Shown piece after piece: positions 29,805 to 40,729 of a DNA stretch of 64,000 nt. The position numbers and the translations under genes are program-made. Numbering within the stretch: the first letter of the stretch is position 1; each line of letters opens with the position of its first letter. The stretch spans positions 62,001 to 126,000 of the forward strand of contig MHZT01000003.1 of assembly GCA_001828855.1 (NCBI GenBank), written 5' to 3'. The stretch is from Rhodobacterales bacterium RIFCSPHIGHO2_02_FULL_62_130. GTDB taxonomy: Bacteria > Pseudomonadota > Alphaproteobacteria > Rhodobacterales > Rhodobacteraceae. A model generated the notes under the pieces. The model was given only the letters and a program-made list of their open reading frames with translations, did not search any database and was not told the DNA's origin.

Positions 29805-29872
29805 TTCATCTGTTCCTAAATATCCCACGGGGGTAGCGGCCTCTTGGCCGCGCGGGGGTGTGAAACCCCCGC
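29804..29872 (-). repeat. Composite intergenic repeat (copy 1): GGGGG hairpin + GTGGGATATTTAGGAACAGATGAAG
   Basis: Reverse complement matches copy at 54264-54315: 24/25 over GTGGnATATTTAGGAACAGATGAAG, same hairpin loop TTTCACA. Confidence 0.8.
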
Positions 29873-29884
29873 TGCTGCGCGGAC

Positions 29885-30583
29885 CTAGTGACCAGCCTTC
29901 GGCGGGATGATCTGCTGTGCAATGCCCGCAAAGCTGAGGTAAAGCGAGGTGATCACCAGCCCCCAATGCGCCAGTGACCCCTCGGCAAAGTTCATCCATG
30001 CCGCCCAGCCTGCAAAGATCACCCAAGCCAACGACATCGGCAGGGTCACCGACCGCCAGCGTTTCGTGCGGGTGGGGTGGACGAACTTCAGTCGCAGAAA
30101 CATCGACACGGTCAGCAGGATCACCGCCAGAAGAATGACCCAAGGCGCAGGCGATATGGCGAAGAGAACCAACACCACCATATTCCAGCAGGCCGGAAAG
30201 CCCGAGAAGGATTTGTCCTTGGTTTTCATGCGGGTGTCGGCGAAATAGATCACCGATCCATAGCAAATCGCGATGATCGCCAGCCAGCCCGTCCAGCCCG
30301 ACAGCATCCCCGATTTGAACAGCGCATAGGCGGGAATGAACACATAGGTCAGGTAGTCGACGATCAGATCCATCAACACCCCGTCATAGATCGGGAAATT
30401 GTGTGGCGTGTCATAGCGGCGCGCCAGTGGGCCATCAATGCCATCCACGATCAGCGCCACCACCAGCCACAGGAACATCAGGCTCCACTTGCCCTCAACC
30501 GCCGCCAGCATGGCAAACATCGACAGCACCGCGCCGGTGGCGGTCAGAAGGTGGACGGAAAGGGCTTTGATGCGGATATCCAT
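29885..30583 (-). CDS. pcs: Phosphatidylcholine synthase (CDP-alcohol phosphatidyltransferase)
   Basis: DGIDGPLARRYDTPHNFPIYDGVLMDLIVD motif; multi-TM. Confidence 0.88.
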   Translation of the reverse strand: MDIRIKALSVHLLTATGAVLSMFAMLAAVEGKWSLMFLWLVVALIVDGIDGPLARRYDTPHNFPIYDGVLMDLIVDYLTYVFIPAYALFKSGMLSGWTGWLAIIAICYGSVIYFADTRMKTKDKSFSGFPACWNMVVLVLFAISPAPWVILLAVILLTVSMFLRLKFVHPTRTKRWRSVTLPMSLAWVIFAGWAAWMNFAEGSLAHWGLVITSLYLSFAGIAQQIIPPKAGH

Positions 30584-30633
30584 GCGGCTTATTCACCTAA
30601 AAACGGGTTTGGTGCAATGGGGCGGGCCAATGG

Positions 30634-31557
30634 TCAGGCACGCGGATGGGATTTGTCATAAACCTCCATCAACCGCGCGGCATCTACGGCTGTGTAGGCT
30701 TGGGTGGTAGAGAGCGAGGCATGGCCGAGCAGTTCCTGGATCGCGCGCAGATCGCCGCCAGCCGACAGCAGATGCGTGGCAAAGCTGTGGCGCATGGCGT
30801 GGGGAGTGGCGGTGGCGGGCAGGCCCAGTTGCAGGCGGGCTTTTTCCATCACCAGCGCGATGAGGCGCGGGTTCAGCGCCCCCCCGCGTGCGCCACGGAA
30901 AAGCGGCGCATCGCTGGCCAGATTGAAGGGGCAAAGGCTGACATAGCGCGCCACAGCCTCATGTGCGGCGGGAAGGACGGGAACCAGCCGTTCTTTGCCG
31001 CCCTTGCCCTTGATCCGCAGCGTATCGCGAAGCGGATGCGCGGCCCCCGTCAGGCCCAACGCCTCGGAAATCCGCAGCCCACAGCCATACAGCAGCGTCA
31101 CCACGGCCATATCCCGCGCAGCGATCCAGCCGGTTTGCGACTGGTCCCCCACGGTGTCGATCATGTCGCGCGCACCGTCCACCGTCAGAGGGCGTGGCAG
31201 TTTGCGGCGGAATTTCGGGCCTCGGGCGGACAGGGTGGCGGTGGCATCCACGCCTTCACGGTCGGCGACCCAAGCCACAAAGCCTTTCACCGCCGACATG
31301 GCCCGCGCCAGCGAACGTGCCTGCAGCCCGCGTCCGCGTTCCCACGCCATCCATGCGCGCAGATCGGTTGCGTCCAGAGTGGCAATCGCCCGCAGCCCCT
31401 CGGGACCGCGATGATCTGCCATAAATCCCAAAAACCGCGCCACATCCGCCCCATAGGCGGTAATGGTATGCGCCGCCGCGCCGTCCAGCGCACGCAAATG
31501 ATCCAGCCAGCGCGTCAGCGCATCCCGCTGTGACGGCGGGATGAAAGCGGCTGTCAC
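30634..31557 (-). CDS. xerC: Tyrosine recombinase XerC (GTG start)
   Basis: YGCGLRISEALGL; HAMRHSFATHLLSAGGDLRAIQELLGHASLSTTQAYTAV; GTGA overlap with DUF484 stop. Confidence 0.9.
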   Translation of the reverse strand: MTAAFIPPSQRDALTRWLDHLRALDGAAAHTITAYGADVARFLGFMADHRGPEGLRAIATLDATDLRAWMAWERGRGLQARSLARAMSAVKGFVAWVADREGVDATATLSARGPKFRRKLPRPLTVDGARDMIDTVGDQSQTGWIAARDMAVVTLLYGCGLRISEALGLTGAAHPLRDTLRIKGKGGKERLVPVLPAAHEAVARYVSLCPFNLASDAPLFRGARGGALNPRLIALVMEKARLQLGLPATATPHAMRHSFATHLLSAGGDLRAIQELLGHASLSTTQAYTAVDAARLMEVYDKSHPRA

Positions 31558-32246
31558 GACAGCCAGCGGCGCATCGTCCGCTCGAATACTCCGGCGAAAA
31601 AGGCCAAAAGATCGGTGCCGTGGGTCTGTTTGAACTGGTGCGGATCTTCGGCACCCAGAACCAGCATCCCCGGCAGACGGCCCTTGCCGAAATCCAGCTT
31701 CATCAGCGCCTCGGATCTGATCCAGCCCGCACGGTCGCCATAAAGCGCATCTGATTGCGGCAGAACCTGCCGCAGCACCACCGGGCGCACCGGAATATTC
31801 CGCCCGCCCGAGATGTAATCGCCAACAAACCCCGGCTCGGCCACATACAGCACATCGCCAAGTTTCCGCAGTGAGGGGTCTTCGCCCTCCTGCACTGATT
31901 CCAGCACAAGACGCGCGCAATCGACACGCAGCGTTTGCGCCACATCCCCCGCCAGCGTTTTCAGGAAATCCTCAAAACTCAGCGGGTCCAGCAGTTGCAG
32001 GATGGCGCGATGCACCTGATTGGTGCCCGCAAGATTTTCATAGGCCGCCGCAATCACCGTGCGATGGGTGTCCTCCAGCCGGTCAAGCCGGCCTTCCAGA
32101 CGCTCCATCGCGATGCCGCGCAGATCGACGATGTTCGACCCCATCAACCGTTCGTTTGCGCCGATCAGCGCATTCATCACATCGCGGTCCTCGAGAAGCG
32201 TCTCGGGTTCCGCGATGATACGGTCGCGCAAGTCTGGGTCGATCAT
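31554..32246 (-). CDS. DUF484 family protein
   Basis: GAF-like protein immediately upstream of xerC, conserved pairing. Confidence 0.85.
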   Translation of the reverse strand: MIDPDLRDRIIAEPETLLEDRDVMNALIGANERLMGSNIVDLRGIAMERLEGRLDRLEDTHRTVIAAAYENLAGTNQVHRAILQLLDPLSFEDFLKTLAGDVAQTLRVDCARLVLESVQEGEDPSLRKLGDVLYVAEPGFVGDYISGGRNIPVRPVVLRQVLPQSDALYGDRAGWIRSEALMKLDFGKGRLPGMLVLGAEDPHQFKQTHGTDLLAFFAGVFERTMRRWLS

Positions 32247-32294
32247 GCCGGTACTGCCCGTCTTTTGGTGATTTGCGGCGGAGTATAGCGCAGA

Positions 32295-32948
32295 TTACAG
32301 GATTTTCTGGCCAGTTTTCGCCCAGTCTTTCATGAACTGGTCGATGCCCTTGTCGGTCAGCGGGTGGTTGATCAGCGACTTGATCACCGAAGGCGGGGCG
32401 GTCATCACATCGGCACCGACCAGCGCGCATTGGGTGACATGGTTCACCGTGCGGATCGACGCGGCCAAAATCTGCGTGTCAAAGCCGTAGTTGTCATAGA
32501 CCTGACGGATGTCGGAAATCAGCTCCATGCCATCAAGGTTGATGTCGTCCAGACGGCCCACGAAGGGCGAGATGAAGGTCGCACCGGCCTTGGCGGCCAG
32601 AAGGGCTTGGTTCACGCTGAAGCACAGGGTCACGTTGACCATTTTGCCTTCGTCCGACAGCACTTTACAGGTTTTCAACCCGTCCCAGGTCAGCGGCACC
32701 TTGACGGTGATATTCGGAGCGATCTCGGCCAGTTTACGGCCTTCGGCGATCATCTCGTCGGCGGTCAGGGCGACGACTTCGGCGGAAACAGGGCCGGAAA
32801 CGATCGAGCAGATTTCCTTGGTCACTTCCAGAATGTCGCGGCCCGATTTCAGGATCAGCGAGGGGTTGGTGGTCACACCATCCACCATGCCAAGGGCGTT
32901 GAGTTCGGCAATCGCCGGAACATCTGCGGTATCGACAAAGAATTTCAT
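32295..32948 (-). CDS. fsa: Fructose-6-phosphate aldolase / transaldolase-like
   Basis: [49 protein letters not shown]. Confidence 0.93.
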   Translation of the reverse strand: MKFFVDTADVPAIAELNALGMVDGVTTNPSLILKSGRDILEVTKEICSIVSGPVSAEVVALTADEMIAEGRKLAEIAPNITVKVPLTWDGLKTCKVLSDEGKMVNVTLCFSVNQALLAAKAGATFISPFVGRLDDINLDGMELISDIRQVYDNYGFDTQILAASIRTVNHVTQCALVGADVMTAPPSVIKSLINHPLTDKGIDQFMKDWAKTGQKIL

Positions 32949-33023
32949 GGCTTGGTCCTCTGGATGGGTTGTAGGCGCTTGGGGCGGGGTTTACCCCAAA
33001 ACAGTGCAAAAGGGAAAGGGCGG

Positions 33024-35216
33024 ATGGTGGTTGAACGCGTTTACGAGGTGGGGGAGTTGGTGGCCGTGCTGACGACCGAGCCTTTGGGCCGCGTTCTGGA
33101 CTACAAGGCCCCCGAAGGCGGTTGCGGCGACGGCGATTTCGTCGAGGTGCCTTTGGGGCCGCGCAAAGTGATCGGCGTGGTCTGGGGCAAGGGAGAAGGC
33201 AAGTTTGATCCTGCCCGCATTCGCAGCATTTACCGCGTGCTGGATGTCCAACCGATGCGGGCCGAGTTGCGGTCGTTCCTGACCCGTGCCGCCGAATACA
33301 CGCTGACGCCGCTGTCCGCGATGCTGCGCCTTGCCACCCGCGCGCCGGGGCTGGGCGATGCGCCCTCGATGCGCAAGGTTTATCGGCTGTCCAATACCAT
33401 CCCCAACCAGATGACCGAGGCCCGCTTTCGCGTGGTCGAGGCGTTGCGGCGGTTTGGGGCCTCGCCGGTGACGCTTGGAGAGTTGGCCGAGGAAGCCGCC
33501 TGCGGGCCGTCGGTGGTGAAGGGCTTGGTCAAGCTGGGTGTGGTGCTGGAGCAGGACGCCCCGCGCGATCTGCCCTATCCGCCGCTTGATCCCAAAGGGG
33601 CCGCGACGCTGATGGGCGATCAGGTGGCTGCGGGGGATGCGCTGGTGGCCTCGGTGGTGCAGGGGGGCTATTCCTGCACGCTGCTTAAAGGCGTCACGGG
33701 TTCGGGCAAGACCGAAGTTTACCTTGAGGCGGTCGCGGAATGTCTGCGGATGGGGCGGCAGGCTTTGGTGCTGCTGCCTGAAATCTCGCTGACCGCCGAT
33801 TTCCTGACGCGGGTTGAGGCGCGCTTTGGCGCGCGGCCTGCGGAATGGCATTCCGGTGTCACCATGACCGAACGCCGCCGCTTGTGGCGGATGGTGGGGC
33901 AGGGGGATGCGTCTTTTGTAGTTGGCGCGCGCTCGGCGCTGTTCCTTCCCTTCCGTGATCTGGGGCTGATCGTGGTGGATGAGGAACACGACACATCCTA
34001 CAAGCAAGAGGAGGGCGTTTTCTACAACGCCCGCGATATGGCAGTGCTGCGCGCGGCGATTGTCGGCGCGCCGGTGGTTCTGGCCTCTGCCACGCCTTGC
34101 CTTGAGACTTGGGCGAATGTGGAATCAGGCAAATACGGGCGGCTTGATCTGGGGTCACGCTTTGGGGTGGCGGAACTGCCGCAGATGCAGGCCATTGATA
34201 TGCGGGCGGAAAAGCTGGCGCAGAACTCGTGGATTTCGCCAAAGCTCGCCGCCGAAGTAGCTTTGCGAATTGATCGCAAAGAGCAATCGCTGCTGTTCAT
34301 CAACCGCCGTGGCTATGCGCCGATCACGCTCTGCCGCGCCTGCGGGCATCAGGTCGGCTGCGATGATTGTGATGCGCGGATGGTGGAACATCGGTTCCTG
34401 AAACGGCTGGTCTGCCACCAATGTGGTGCCACCAAGCCGATGCCCGAAGCCTGTCCCGCCTGCAAGGTGGAAGGCAAGATGGCCGCCGTCGGTCCCGGCG
34501 TGGAACGGCTGGCCGAGGAAGTTACTGCGCGTTTCCCAGATGCGCGGGTGGCGGTGCTGTCCTCGGACCTGTTCGGATCGGCCCGTGCCTTGAAGGAACA
34601 GATCGGCATAATAGCCGAAGGCGGGGCCGATATAATTATCGGCACGCAGATCGTGGCCAAGGGGCACAACTTTCCGCTGCTGACGCTGGTGGGGGTGATC
34701 GATGCCGATCTTGGCCTGCAAGGGTCAGACCTGCGCGCAGCCGAACGCACGTTCCAACTGATGCGGCAGGTGGCGGGCCGGGCAGGGCGGGCGGAAAAGG
34801 CCGGTATCGCCCTGCTGCAAACCTTCCAGCCCGAGCATCCCGTGATCCGCGCGATTTTGGGCGGTGATGAAGAGGCGTTCTGGCGGGCCGAGGCTGCTGA
34901 ACGCCGCGCCGCAGGTGTGCCGCCCTATGGCCGCATGGCAGGGATCATCCTGTCCTCGCCCGATGTGGCGCAGGTCTTTGATGTGGGGGCGGAACTTGCT
35001 CGTCGTGACGAGCCTTTGCGCCGCATCGGCGCGCAGGTCTTCGGCCCCGCCCCCGCCCCCATCGCACGGGTGCGCGGGCGGCATCGGGTGCGCCTGTTGG
35101 TCAAGGCGGGCAAGGGCGTGGCGCTTCAGGCGGCGATTTCCGAATGGGTGGCGCAGATCAAGCTGCCCAATAACCTGCGCCTGTCGATCGACATCGACCC
35201 GCAAAGTTTCTACTGA
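33024..35216 (+). CDS. priA: Primosomal protein N' (helicase)
   Basis: LLKGVTGSGKTEVYLEAV; VDEEHDTSYKQ; paired-Cys zinc region CRACGHQVGCDDCD...CHQCG. Confidence 0.95.
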   Translation: MVVERVYEVGELVAVLTTEPLGRVLDYKAPEGGCGDGDFVEVPLGPRKVIGVVWGKGEGKFDPARIRSIYRVLDVQPMRAELRSFLTRAAEYTLTPLSAMLRLATRAPGLGDAPSMRKVYRLSNTIPNQMTEARFRVVEALRRFGASPVTLGELAEEAACGPSVVKGLVKLGVVLEQDAPRDLPYPPLDPKGAATLMGDQVAAGDALVASVVQGGYSCTLLKGVTGSGKTEVYLEAVAECLRMGRQALVLLPEISLTADFLTRVEARFGARPAEWHSGVTMTERRRLWRMVGQGDASFVVGARSALFLPFRDLGLIVVDEEHDTSYKQEEGVFYNARDMAVLRAAIVGAPVVLASATPCLETWANVESGKYGRLDLGSRFGVAELPQMQAIDMRAEKLAQNSWISPKLAAEVALRIDRKEQSLLFINRRGYAPITLCRACGHQVGCDDCDARMVEHRFLKRLVCHQCGATKPMPEACPACKVEGKMAAVGPGVERLAEEVTARFPDARVAVLSSDLFGSARALKEQIGIIAEGGADIIIGTQIVAKGHNFPLLTLVGVIDADLGLQGSDLRAAERTFQLMRQVAGRAGRAEKAGIALLQTFQPEHPVIRAILGGDEEAFWRAEAAERRAAGVPPYGRMAGIILSSPDVAQVFDVGAELARRDEPLRRIGAQVFGPAPAPIARVRGRHRVRLLVKAGKGVALQAAISEWVAQIKLPNNLRLSIDIDPQSFY

Positions 35217-35500
35217 ACCCGCCACAGCCTGACAGGGGCAGGGGTGCGCGCGATGATGCCCTTGGCCTCAAGATCAAGCTGCACGCATTTCACCCACCAG
35301 CCGCAGGTTTCGCCCTGCGGGAAAAGAGTGTCTGACAGGCTGGGGCGCACGGCATCAATCACGTTGGCCACGGTCATCCCCGGCGGAGCATCCGGCAGCA
35401 CGTCCAGCATCCGTTCGCGCATTTCGGTGTATTTCGCGGCATCGACGCGGTATGTCTTGCTCGGTTGCCCTACGTTCAGCACCTCGATCTTGTCGGCCAT
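35210..35500 (-). CDS. Conserved hypothetical protein
   Basis: [32 protein letters not shown]; small conserved-looking ORF. Confidence 0.65.
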   Translation of the reverse strand: MADKIEVLNVGQPSKTYRVDAAKYTEMRERMLDVLPDAPPGMTVANVIDAVRPSLSDTLFPQGETCGWWVKCVQLDLEAKGIIARTPAPVRLWRVQ

Positions 35501-35596
35501 GTCGCCCCCGCTATGTTGCAGCCCGATCACGCAGCCTTGGCTGGGCAAAGCCTGCCTTGCACCCTATATCTGCGTCAAGCACCACAGGAGGCCCGC

Positions 35597-36253
35597 ATGT
35601 TCTTCATAGACCGCCGCAAGATGGAAATGGTTTCGCCCGATCACGCGCTGCCAGGCCGCCCCGATCCTTTGCCCACTGCCGAGACGCATTTCGTCAGCGG
35701 CTTGCCGCTGAAATCGCCGGTGCCTGCGGGCATGGAGGAGGCGATGTTCGGCATGGGCTGTTTCTGGGGGGTAGAGCGGATCTTCTGGCAAACCTGCGGG
35801 GTCTGGCTGACAATGGTGGGCTATGCTGCGGGCTATACGCCGAACCCGACCTACAAGGAAACCTGCACGCAGTTGACCGGCCATAACGAGGTGGTGCGGG
35901 TGATCTTTGATCCTGCGGTCATCAGCTATGAGGAACTGCTGAAGGTGTTCTGGGAAAACCACGACCCGACGCAGGGCAACCGGCAGGGCAATGACGTGGG
36001 CTCGACCTATCGGTCGGGTATCTACACCTATTCCGATACGCAAGCCGATGCAGCCAAGGCCAGCAAGGCGCGTTACGGCGCAAGCCTGTCCCAAGCCGGT
36101 TTTGGCATGGTCACCACTGAAATCTTGCCCGCGCCGGTGTTCTACTTTGCCGAAGATTATCACCAGCAATATCTGGCCAAGAATCCCGACGGCTATTGCG
36201 GCATTTCCGGCACGGGCGTCACTTGCCCGATTGGCTTGGCCGTCAGGGCCTAG
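35597..36253 (+). CDS. msrA: Peptide methionine-S-sulfoxide reductase
   Basis: [39 protein letters not shown]. Confidence 0.95.
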   Translation: MFFIDRRKMEMVSPDHALPGRPDPLPTAETHFVSGLPLKSPVPAGMEEAMFGMGCFWGVERIFWQTCGVWLTMVGYAAGYTPNPTYKETCTQLTGHNEVVRVIFDPAVISYEELLKVFWENHDPTQGNRQGNDVGSTYRSGIYTYSDTQADAAKASKARYGASLSQAGFGMVTTEILPAPVFYFAEDYHQQYLAKNPDGYCGISGTGVTCPIGLAVRA

Positions 36254-36488
36254 TTTGCCTCCTGCATCGGTCTTTGGTCGATGCGGGGATAAGGGCGCAG
36301 CAAAATCGGACGCAATCGCCCACGCAGGCATACTGGTCTTGCGCTGCGCTGTCGGCTTTGGCACACAGCAGTTGTTCCTTGTTGGTCTGCCTGCAAGGCT
36401 TCCGGCCCGCCACCAAAGTGGTGCCAATGACCTGTATCTGCTGATCCGGCCCTTAACAGCCGGTCAGCCCTTCTGACTGGAACCTGCG

Positions 36489-37361
36489 ATGCCCACCTTT
36501 ACCGCCCTGACCACCCTGATCGGCGAAGATGCTGCCAATGCCTTGGCCGAGGCCATCGAAAAGCTGGAACCGGAACCCACCGGCGTCGGCGTGTTCGAGA
36601 TCGAGGATGATTCGGGCCTTTGGGAGGTTGGTGCCTATTTCCTTGAAGCCCCGAACGAGGTGGTTCTGGATGTTCTGGCGATGGCCTTTGGTGCCAAGCC
36701 CTTTGCGATTTCGGAACTGCCCGAAGTGGATTGGGTCGCCAAGGTGCGGCGCGAATTGTCGCCGGTTGAAGCGGGGCGGTTCTTTGTGTTCGGCAGCCAT
36801 GACGCCGACAAGGTTCCCGCAGATCGCGTGGCCTTGCAGATCGAGGCGACGGTTGCCTTCGGCACCGGACATCACGGCACCACGCTGGGTTGTCTGCGCG
36901 CCTTTGACCGGCTCTATGAAGGTGGTTTCCGGCCTGCCAAGGTTGCCGACATCGGCTGCGGCACCGCCGTTCTGGCCATGGCCGCCGCTGCCGTGCTGCC
37001 TGATGCGCTGGTGATCGCCTCCGATATTGACGAGGTTGCGGTGGACGTGGCCGAGGCGAACGTGGCGATCAACCACCTTGAAGGCCGCATCGAATGTCTT
37101 GAGGCTGCGGGTTTCGCGCATCCGCGTCTGGCCGAGGCTGCTCCCTATGATCTGGTTTTCGCCAATATCCTGAAAGGTCCGCTGGTGGAACTTGCTCCGG
37201 CGATGGCGGCGCATGTGGCCAAGGACGGGCTGATCATTCTGTCGGGCCTTCTGGTTGTGCAGGCTGAAAGCATTACCGAGGCCTATGTCGCAAACGGCTT
37301 TACGCCGGTCTCGCGTGAAGATCTGGGGGAATGGTCGGCGCTGGTGCTGCGGCGAAACTAA
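36489..37361 (+). CDS. prmA: Ribosomal protein L11 methyltransferase
   Basis: AFGTGHHGTTLGCL; VADIGCGTAVLAMAAA; FANILKGPLVELAP. Confidence 0.92.
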   Translation: MPTFTALTTLIGEDAANALAEAIEKLEPEPTGVGVFEIEDDSGLWEVGAYFLEAPNEVVLDVLAMAFGAKPFAISELPEVDWVAKVRRELSPVEAGRFFVFGSHDADKVPADRVALQIEATVAFGTGHHGTTLGCLRAFDRLYEGGFRPAKVADIGCGTAVLAMAAAAVLPDALVIASDIDEVAVDVAEANVAINHLEGRIECLEAAGFAHPRLAEAAPYDLVFANILKGPLVELAPAMAAHVAKDGLIILSGLLVVQAESITEAYVANGFTPVSREDLGEWSALVLRRN

Positions 37362-37447
37362 GGTTGCGCTGCGACACTTGCCCTAGATTCGCCCTAGTCT
37401 TGACGTAAGTTGTGCCTCGGTGGGGGCCAACTTCGAGGAGACATGGC

Positions 37448-37798
37448 ATGTCCGACCCGAATTTGGTGGATTTCCATAGCCGTGTTGCCCGCGTGCAAAA
37501 GTCGCGGGCGAAGGGGGCAGGGTTCGATGCCCCGGGAACGCTGGGGCGATCCCAAAGTGTCAAACAGGTGCGGCCACGGTTGTCTTGGCTGGGACCAGTG
37601 CTGTTCCTGCTGATCTGCGCCTTTGGCCTGAAAGGCGCAATCTATCACAGCGTGGGGGCTGCGGCCTATGAGGACCGGGTGCAGCGCCTGCAAACGGCGC
37701 AGGGCTTTGACGCGCTGGGCGGCTGGTTGATGCAGGCAGATCCGGTGACAAAATTCGTAGCGGGTCAGATCAGCGCAGGCCTGCAAGAATTGCGCTGA
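37448..37798 (+). CDS. Conserved hypothetical membrane protein
   Basis: Single TM segment WLGPVLFLLICAFGLKGAIY. Confidence 0.65.
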   Translation: MSDPNLVDFHSRVARVQKSRAKGAGFDAPGTLGRSQSVKQVRPRLSWLGPVLFLLICAFGLKGAIYHSVGAAAYEDRVQRLQTAQGFDALGGWLMQADPVTKFVAGQISAGLQELR

Positions 37799-37811
37799 TC
37801 GCAAAGAAAAT

Positions 37812-37840
37812 GGCCGCTGTCCGGTTGGACAGCGGCCTTT
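37812..37840 (+). terminator. Terminator hairpin between convergent genes
   Basis: GGCCGCTGTCC-GGTT-GGACAGCGGCC-TTT. Confidence 0.8.
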
Positions 37841-37863
37841 CCTGCAATCTCGGTGATGCGGCC

Positions 37864-38067
37864 TTAGCGGCCGATCAGGTCAACGTCGCCCCGGCACAGG
37901 CCGATGTCGTCCAACTCGCGGTCCGACAGTTTGCCAAGCGCATTGCGGGTGACGCGGGCGTCATTCCATGCGGCAAACTTCGATCCGGTCTCGCTGGCGA
38001 ACTGGACAAAGCGGAAAATCGAGATGGCGCCAAACGGCGCCGCGCGGGACGTCTCATAGGCGGCCAT
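37864..38067 (-). CDS. DUF1127 small protein
   Basis: WNDARVTRNALGKLSDRELDDIGLCRGDVDLIG. Confidence 0.88.
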   Translation of the reverse strand: MAAYETSRAAPFGAISIFRFVQFASETGSKFAAWNDARVTRNALGKLSDRELDDIGLCRGDVDLIGR

Positions 38068-38385
38068 TGCGGTTATCCTTTCAAACATACATCCGGCAAG
38101 CACCCTTGCTTCCGGTTGAGGCGTATTTAGTGATGCTGCAGGTGCGAAGCAATGGGGCCGCAAGCATGTCTGCATTGCGCCTATTGCATAGCCGGCTTCC
38201 GCAAATTTGCCCTTATTTATTAGGCAATTTGAAAACCCGTGTCGTTTGTGTCGCTTTTCGCTTGGCGACGGTCGTATTGCTGCGACTGCATAGTCGCCCC
38301 CGCCGCTGTTGCCAAGTCGGGAATTGTTCTTGGCGGATGTTCTTCTTTCGTGCTACTTCTTCCGCAAAAGAAAAAGGGGGCAGAG

Positions 38386-38904
38386 ATGCGCGTTTTGGGG
38401 ATCGACCCCGGTTTGCGGAATCTGGGATGGGGCGTGATCGACGTGGTGGGTGCGCGGCTGACCCATGTCGCCAACGGCATCTGCCATTCCTTCGGCAAGG
38501 ATGAGGAGGGCGATCTGGCGCAGCGTCTGGTCTCGCTTCACAGTCAGTTGACCGAGGTGCTGCGGACCTATGCGCCCGATGCGGCGGCGGTTGAACATAC
38601 TTTCGTGAACAAGGACGCGGTGGCGACACTGAAGCTGGGGCAGGCGCGCGGGATTGCGCTGCTGGTTCCGGCTCAGTTCGGGCTGACGGTGGGCGAATAC
38701 GCCCCCAACGCGGTGAAAAAGACGGTTGTGGGCGTGGGCCATGCCGACAAGGGGCAGGTCGATCACATGGTCAAGGTGCAACTGCCCGGGGTCAAGATCA
38801 ACGGGCCGGACGCGGCGGATGCGCTGGCCATCGCCATCTGCCACGCCCACCATCTGCAAAGCGCGGGGCGCTTGCAGGCAGCACTACGGAAGGCAGCGGG
38901 ATGA
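38386..38904 (+). CDS. ruvC: Holliday junction endodeoxyribonuclease RuvC
   Basis: [49 protein letters not shown]...[12 protein letters not shown]. Confidence 0.95.
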   Translation: MRVLGIDPGLRNLGWGVIDVVGARLTHVANGICHSFGKDEEGDLAQRLVSLHSQLTEVLRTYAPDAAAVEHTFVNKDAVATLKLGQARGIALLVPAQFGLTVGEYAPNAVKKTVVGVGHADKGQVDHMVKVQLPGVKINGPDAADALAIAICHAHHLQSAGRLQAALRKAAG

Positions 38905-39584
38905 TCGGGAAACTTTCGGGGAGGCTGGACTGGCGCGGCACGGATCAGGTGCTGATCGACGTGCGCGGCGTGGGCTATATCGTGCATGTCAGCGACCGCA
39001 CTTTGGCGGGCCTGCCTGCGGTGGGCGAGGCGGTGTCGCTTTATACCGACCTGCTTGTGCGCGAGGATTTGCTGCAGCTTTTCGGCTTTGCGACGCTGTT
39101 GGACAAGGAATGGCACAAGCTGCTGATGACGGTGCAGGGGGTGGGCGCCAAGGCCGCGATGGCGATCATGGGGACGTTGGGCGCGGATGGCGTGTCGCGC
39201 GCGATCACCTTGGGCGATCAGCGCGCGATTCAGGCCGCCCCCGGTGTCGGGCCGAAACTGGCGCAGCGGATCATACTGGAGCTGAAATCCAAGACCGCTT
39301 CGGTCATGGCCCAAGGGGTGAACCTGTCGGTTGTGGCCGAAGCGGATGATTCCGTGATCGAGCCGCTGACGCCCGCGCCTGCCCCGCGCAAACCCGCCGC
39401 CCCTTCGGCGGCTGCGGCACGGGCGGGCTATAGTGCGGATGCGCTGTCGGCGCTGCTGAACCTTGGCTATTCCCAAGGCGACGCCGCGCAGGCCGTGGCC
39501 ACCATCTCCGGCGAGGTGCCCGAGGCTGACACCGCCACCCTGATCCGTGCTGCGCTGAAACTTCTGGCCCCGAAGGCGCGCTGA
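38901..39584 (+). CDS. ruvA: Holliday junction DNA helicase RuvA
   Basis: [56 protein letters not shown]. Confidence 0.95.
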   Translation: MIGKLSGRLDWRGTDQVLIDVRGVGYIVHVSDRTLAGLPAVGEAVSLYTDLLVREDLLQLFGFATLLDKEWHKLLMTVQGVGAKAAMAIMGTLGADGVSRAITLGDQRAIQAAPGVGPKLAQRIILELKSKTASVMAQGVNLSVVAEADDSVIEPLTPAPAPRKPAAPSAAAARAGYSADALSALLNLGYSQGDAAQAVATISGEVPEADTATLIRAALKLLAPKAR

Positions 39585-40609
39585 TGTCATCCGACCCCAC
39601 CTTGCGCCCGCAGAAACTGCCCGAGGATACCGACCGCGCCTTGCGTCCGCAGGTGCTGGAGGAATTCGTCGGCCAGCAAGAGGCCCGCGCCAACCTGCGC
39701 ATCTTCATCGAAAGCGCCAAGATGCGCGGCGAGGCGATGGACCACACGCTGTTCCACGGCCCCCCCGGTCTGGGTAAAACCACGCTGGCGCAGATCATGG
39801 CGCGCGAGTTGGGGGTGGGCTTTCGCATGACATCCGGCCCCGTGCTGGCGAAACCGGGCGATCTGGCGGCGATCCTGACCAACCTTGAACCCAATGACGT
39901 GCTGTTCATCGACGAGATTCACCGCCTGTCGCCCGTGGTCGAAGAAGTGCTGTATCCCGCGATGGAGGATTTCGCGCTGGATCTGGTGATCGGCGAGGGA
40001 CCAGCCGCGCGCACGGTGCGGATTGATCTGCAACCCTTCACGCTGGTGGGGGCCACGACGCGTCTTGGCCTGCTGACCACGCCCCTGCGCGACCGTTTCG
40101 GCATCCCGACGCGGCTGCAATTCTACACCGAGGACGAGCTTGACCTGATCGTGACCCGTAGCGCGCGGCTTTTGGGCATCGAATCCGACCCCGACGGGAC
40201 GCGGGAAATCGCGCGGCGCGCCCGTGGCACGCCGCGCATCGCAGGGCGGTTACTGCGGCGCGTGGTGGATTTTGTGACGGTTGAGGGCGATGGCCGTCTG
40301 ACCCAAGCCATCGCCGACCGCGCGCTGACACGGCTGGGTGTGGATCACATCGGGCTGGATGGCGGCGACCGTCGTTACATGAGCCTTCTGGCCGACCATT
40401 ACGGCGGCGGACCGGTGGGCGTAGAAACCATCGCCGCTGCGCTTTCCGAGGCGCGGGATGCGATCGAGGAAGTGATAGAGCCATATCTTTTGCAACAAGG
40501 CCTGATTCAGCGCACCCCGCGCGGGCGGATGCTGGCGGCCCGCGCCTGGCGGCATCTTGGGCTGGAACCGCCACGGCCTGCGGGGCAAGCCGAGTTGTTT
40601 GACGGCTGA
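39584..40609 (+). CDS. ruvB: Holliday junction DNA helicase RuvB
   Basis: [50 protein letters not shown]. Confidence 0.97.
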   Translation: MSSDPTLRPQKLPEDTDRALRPQVLEEFVGQQEARANLRIFIESAKMRGEAMDHTLFHGPPGLGKTTLAQIMARELGVGFRMTSGPVLAKPGDLAAILTNLEPNDVLFIDEIHRLSPVVEEVLYPAMEDFALDLVIGEGPAARTVRIDLQPFTLVGATTRLGLLTTPLRDRFGIPTRLQFYTEDELDLIVTRSARLLGIESDPDGTREIARRARGTPRIAGRLLRRVVDFVTVEGDGRLTQAIADRALTRLGVDHIGLDGGDRRYMSLLADHYGGGPVGVETIAAALSEARDAIEEVIEPYLLQQGLIQRTPRGRMLAARAWRHLGLEPPRPAGQAELFDG

Positions 40610-40637
40610 CTTCATGGTCCGGGGCAGGCGTGGGGTG

Positions 40638-40675
40638 CCTCCGGCGGGGATATTTTTGCAGAGAGGATCGGGGGA
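40638..40675 (+). repeat. Intergenic repeat copy CCTCCGGCGGGGATATTT...GAGGATCGGGGGAGG
   Basis: Matches left half of the pyrD-trpB inverted repeat at 21035-21070. Confidence 0.7.
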
Positions 40676-40729
40676 GGCGTTTCGCTTTCCGGCAAGGGGC
40701 GGTATCTGGAGGCAAAACGGGGGGCTGGG

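Noticed and set aside
30634-31557. Tyrosine recombinase as sign of an integrated mobile element
   Set aside because: It is housekeeping XerC, coupled to DUF484; no att repeats, tRNA junction or phage genes nearby.
38326-38342. Possible LexA box GTTC-N9-GTTC upstream of ruvC
   Set aside because: The alphaproteobacterial LexA consensus is GTTC-N7-GTTC; spacing here is 9.
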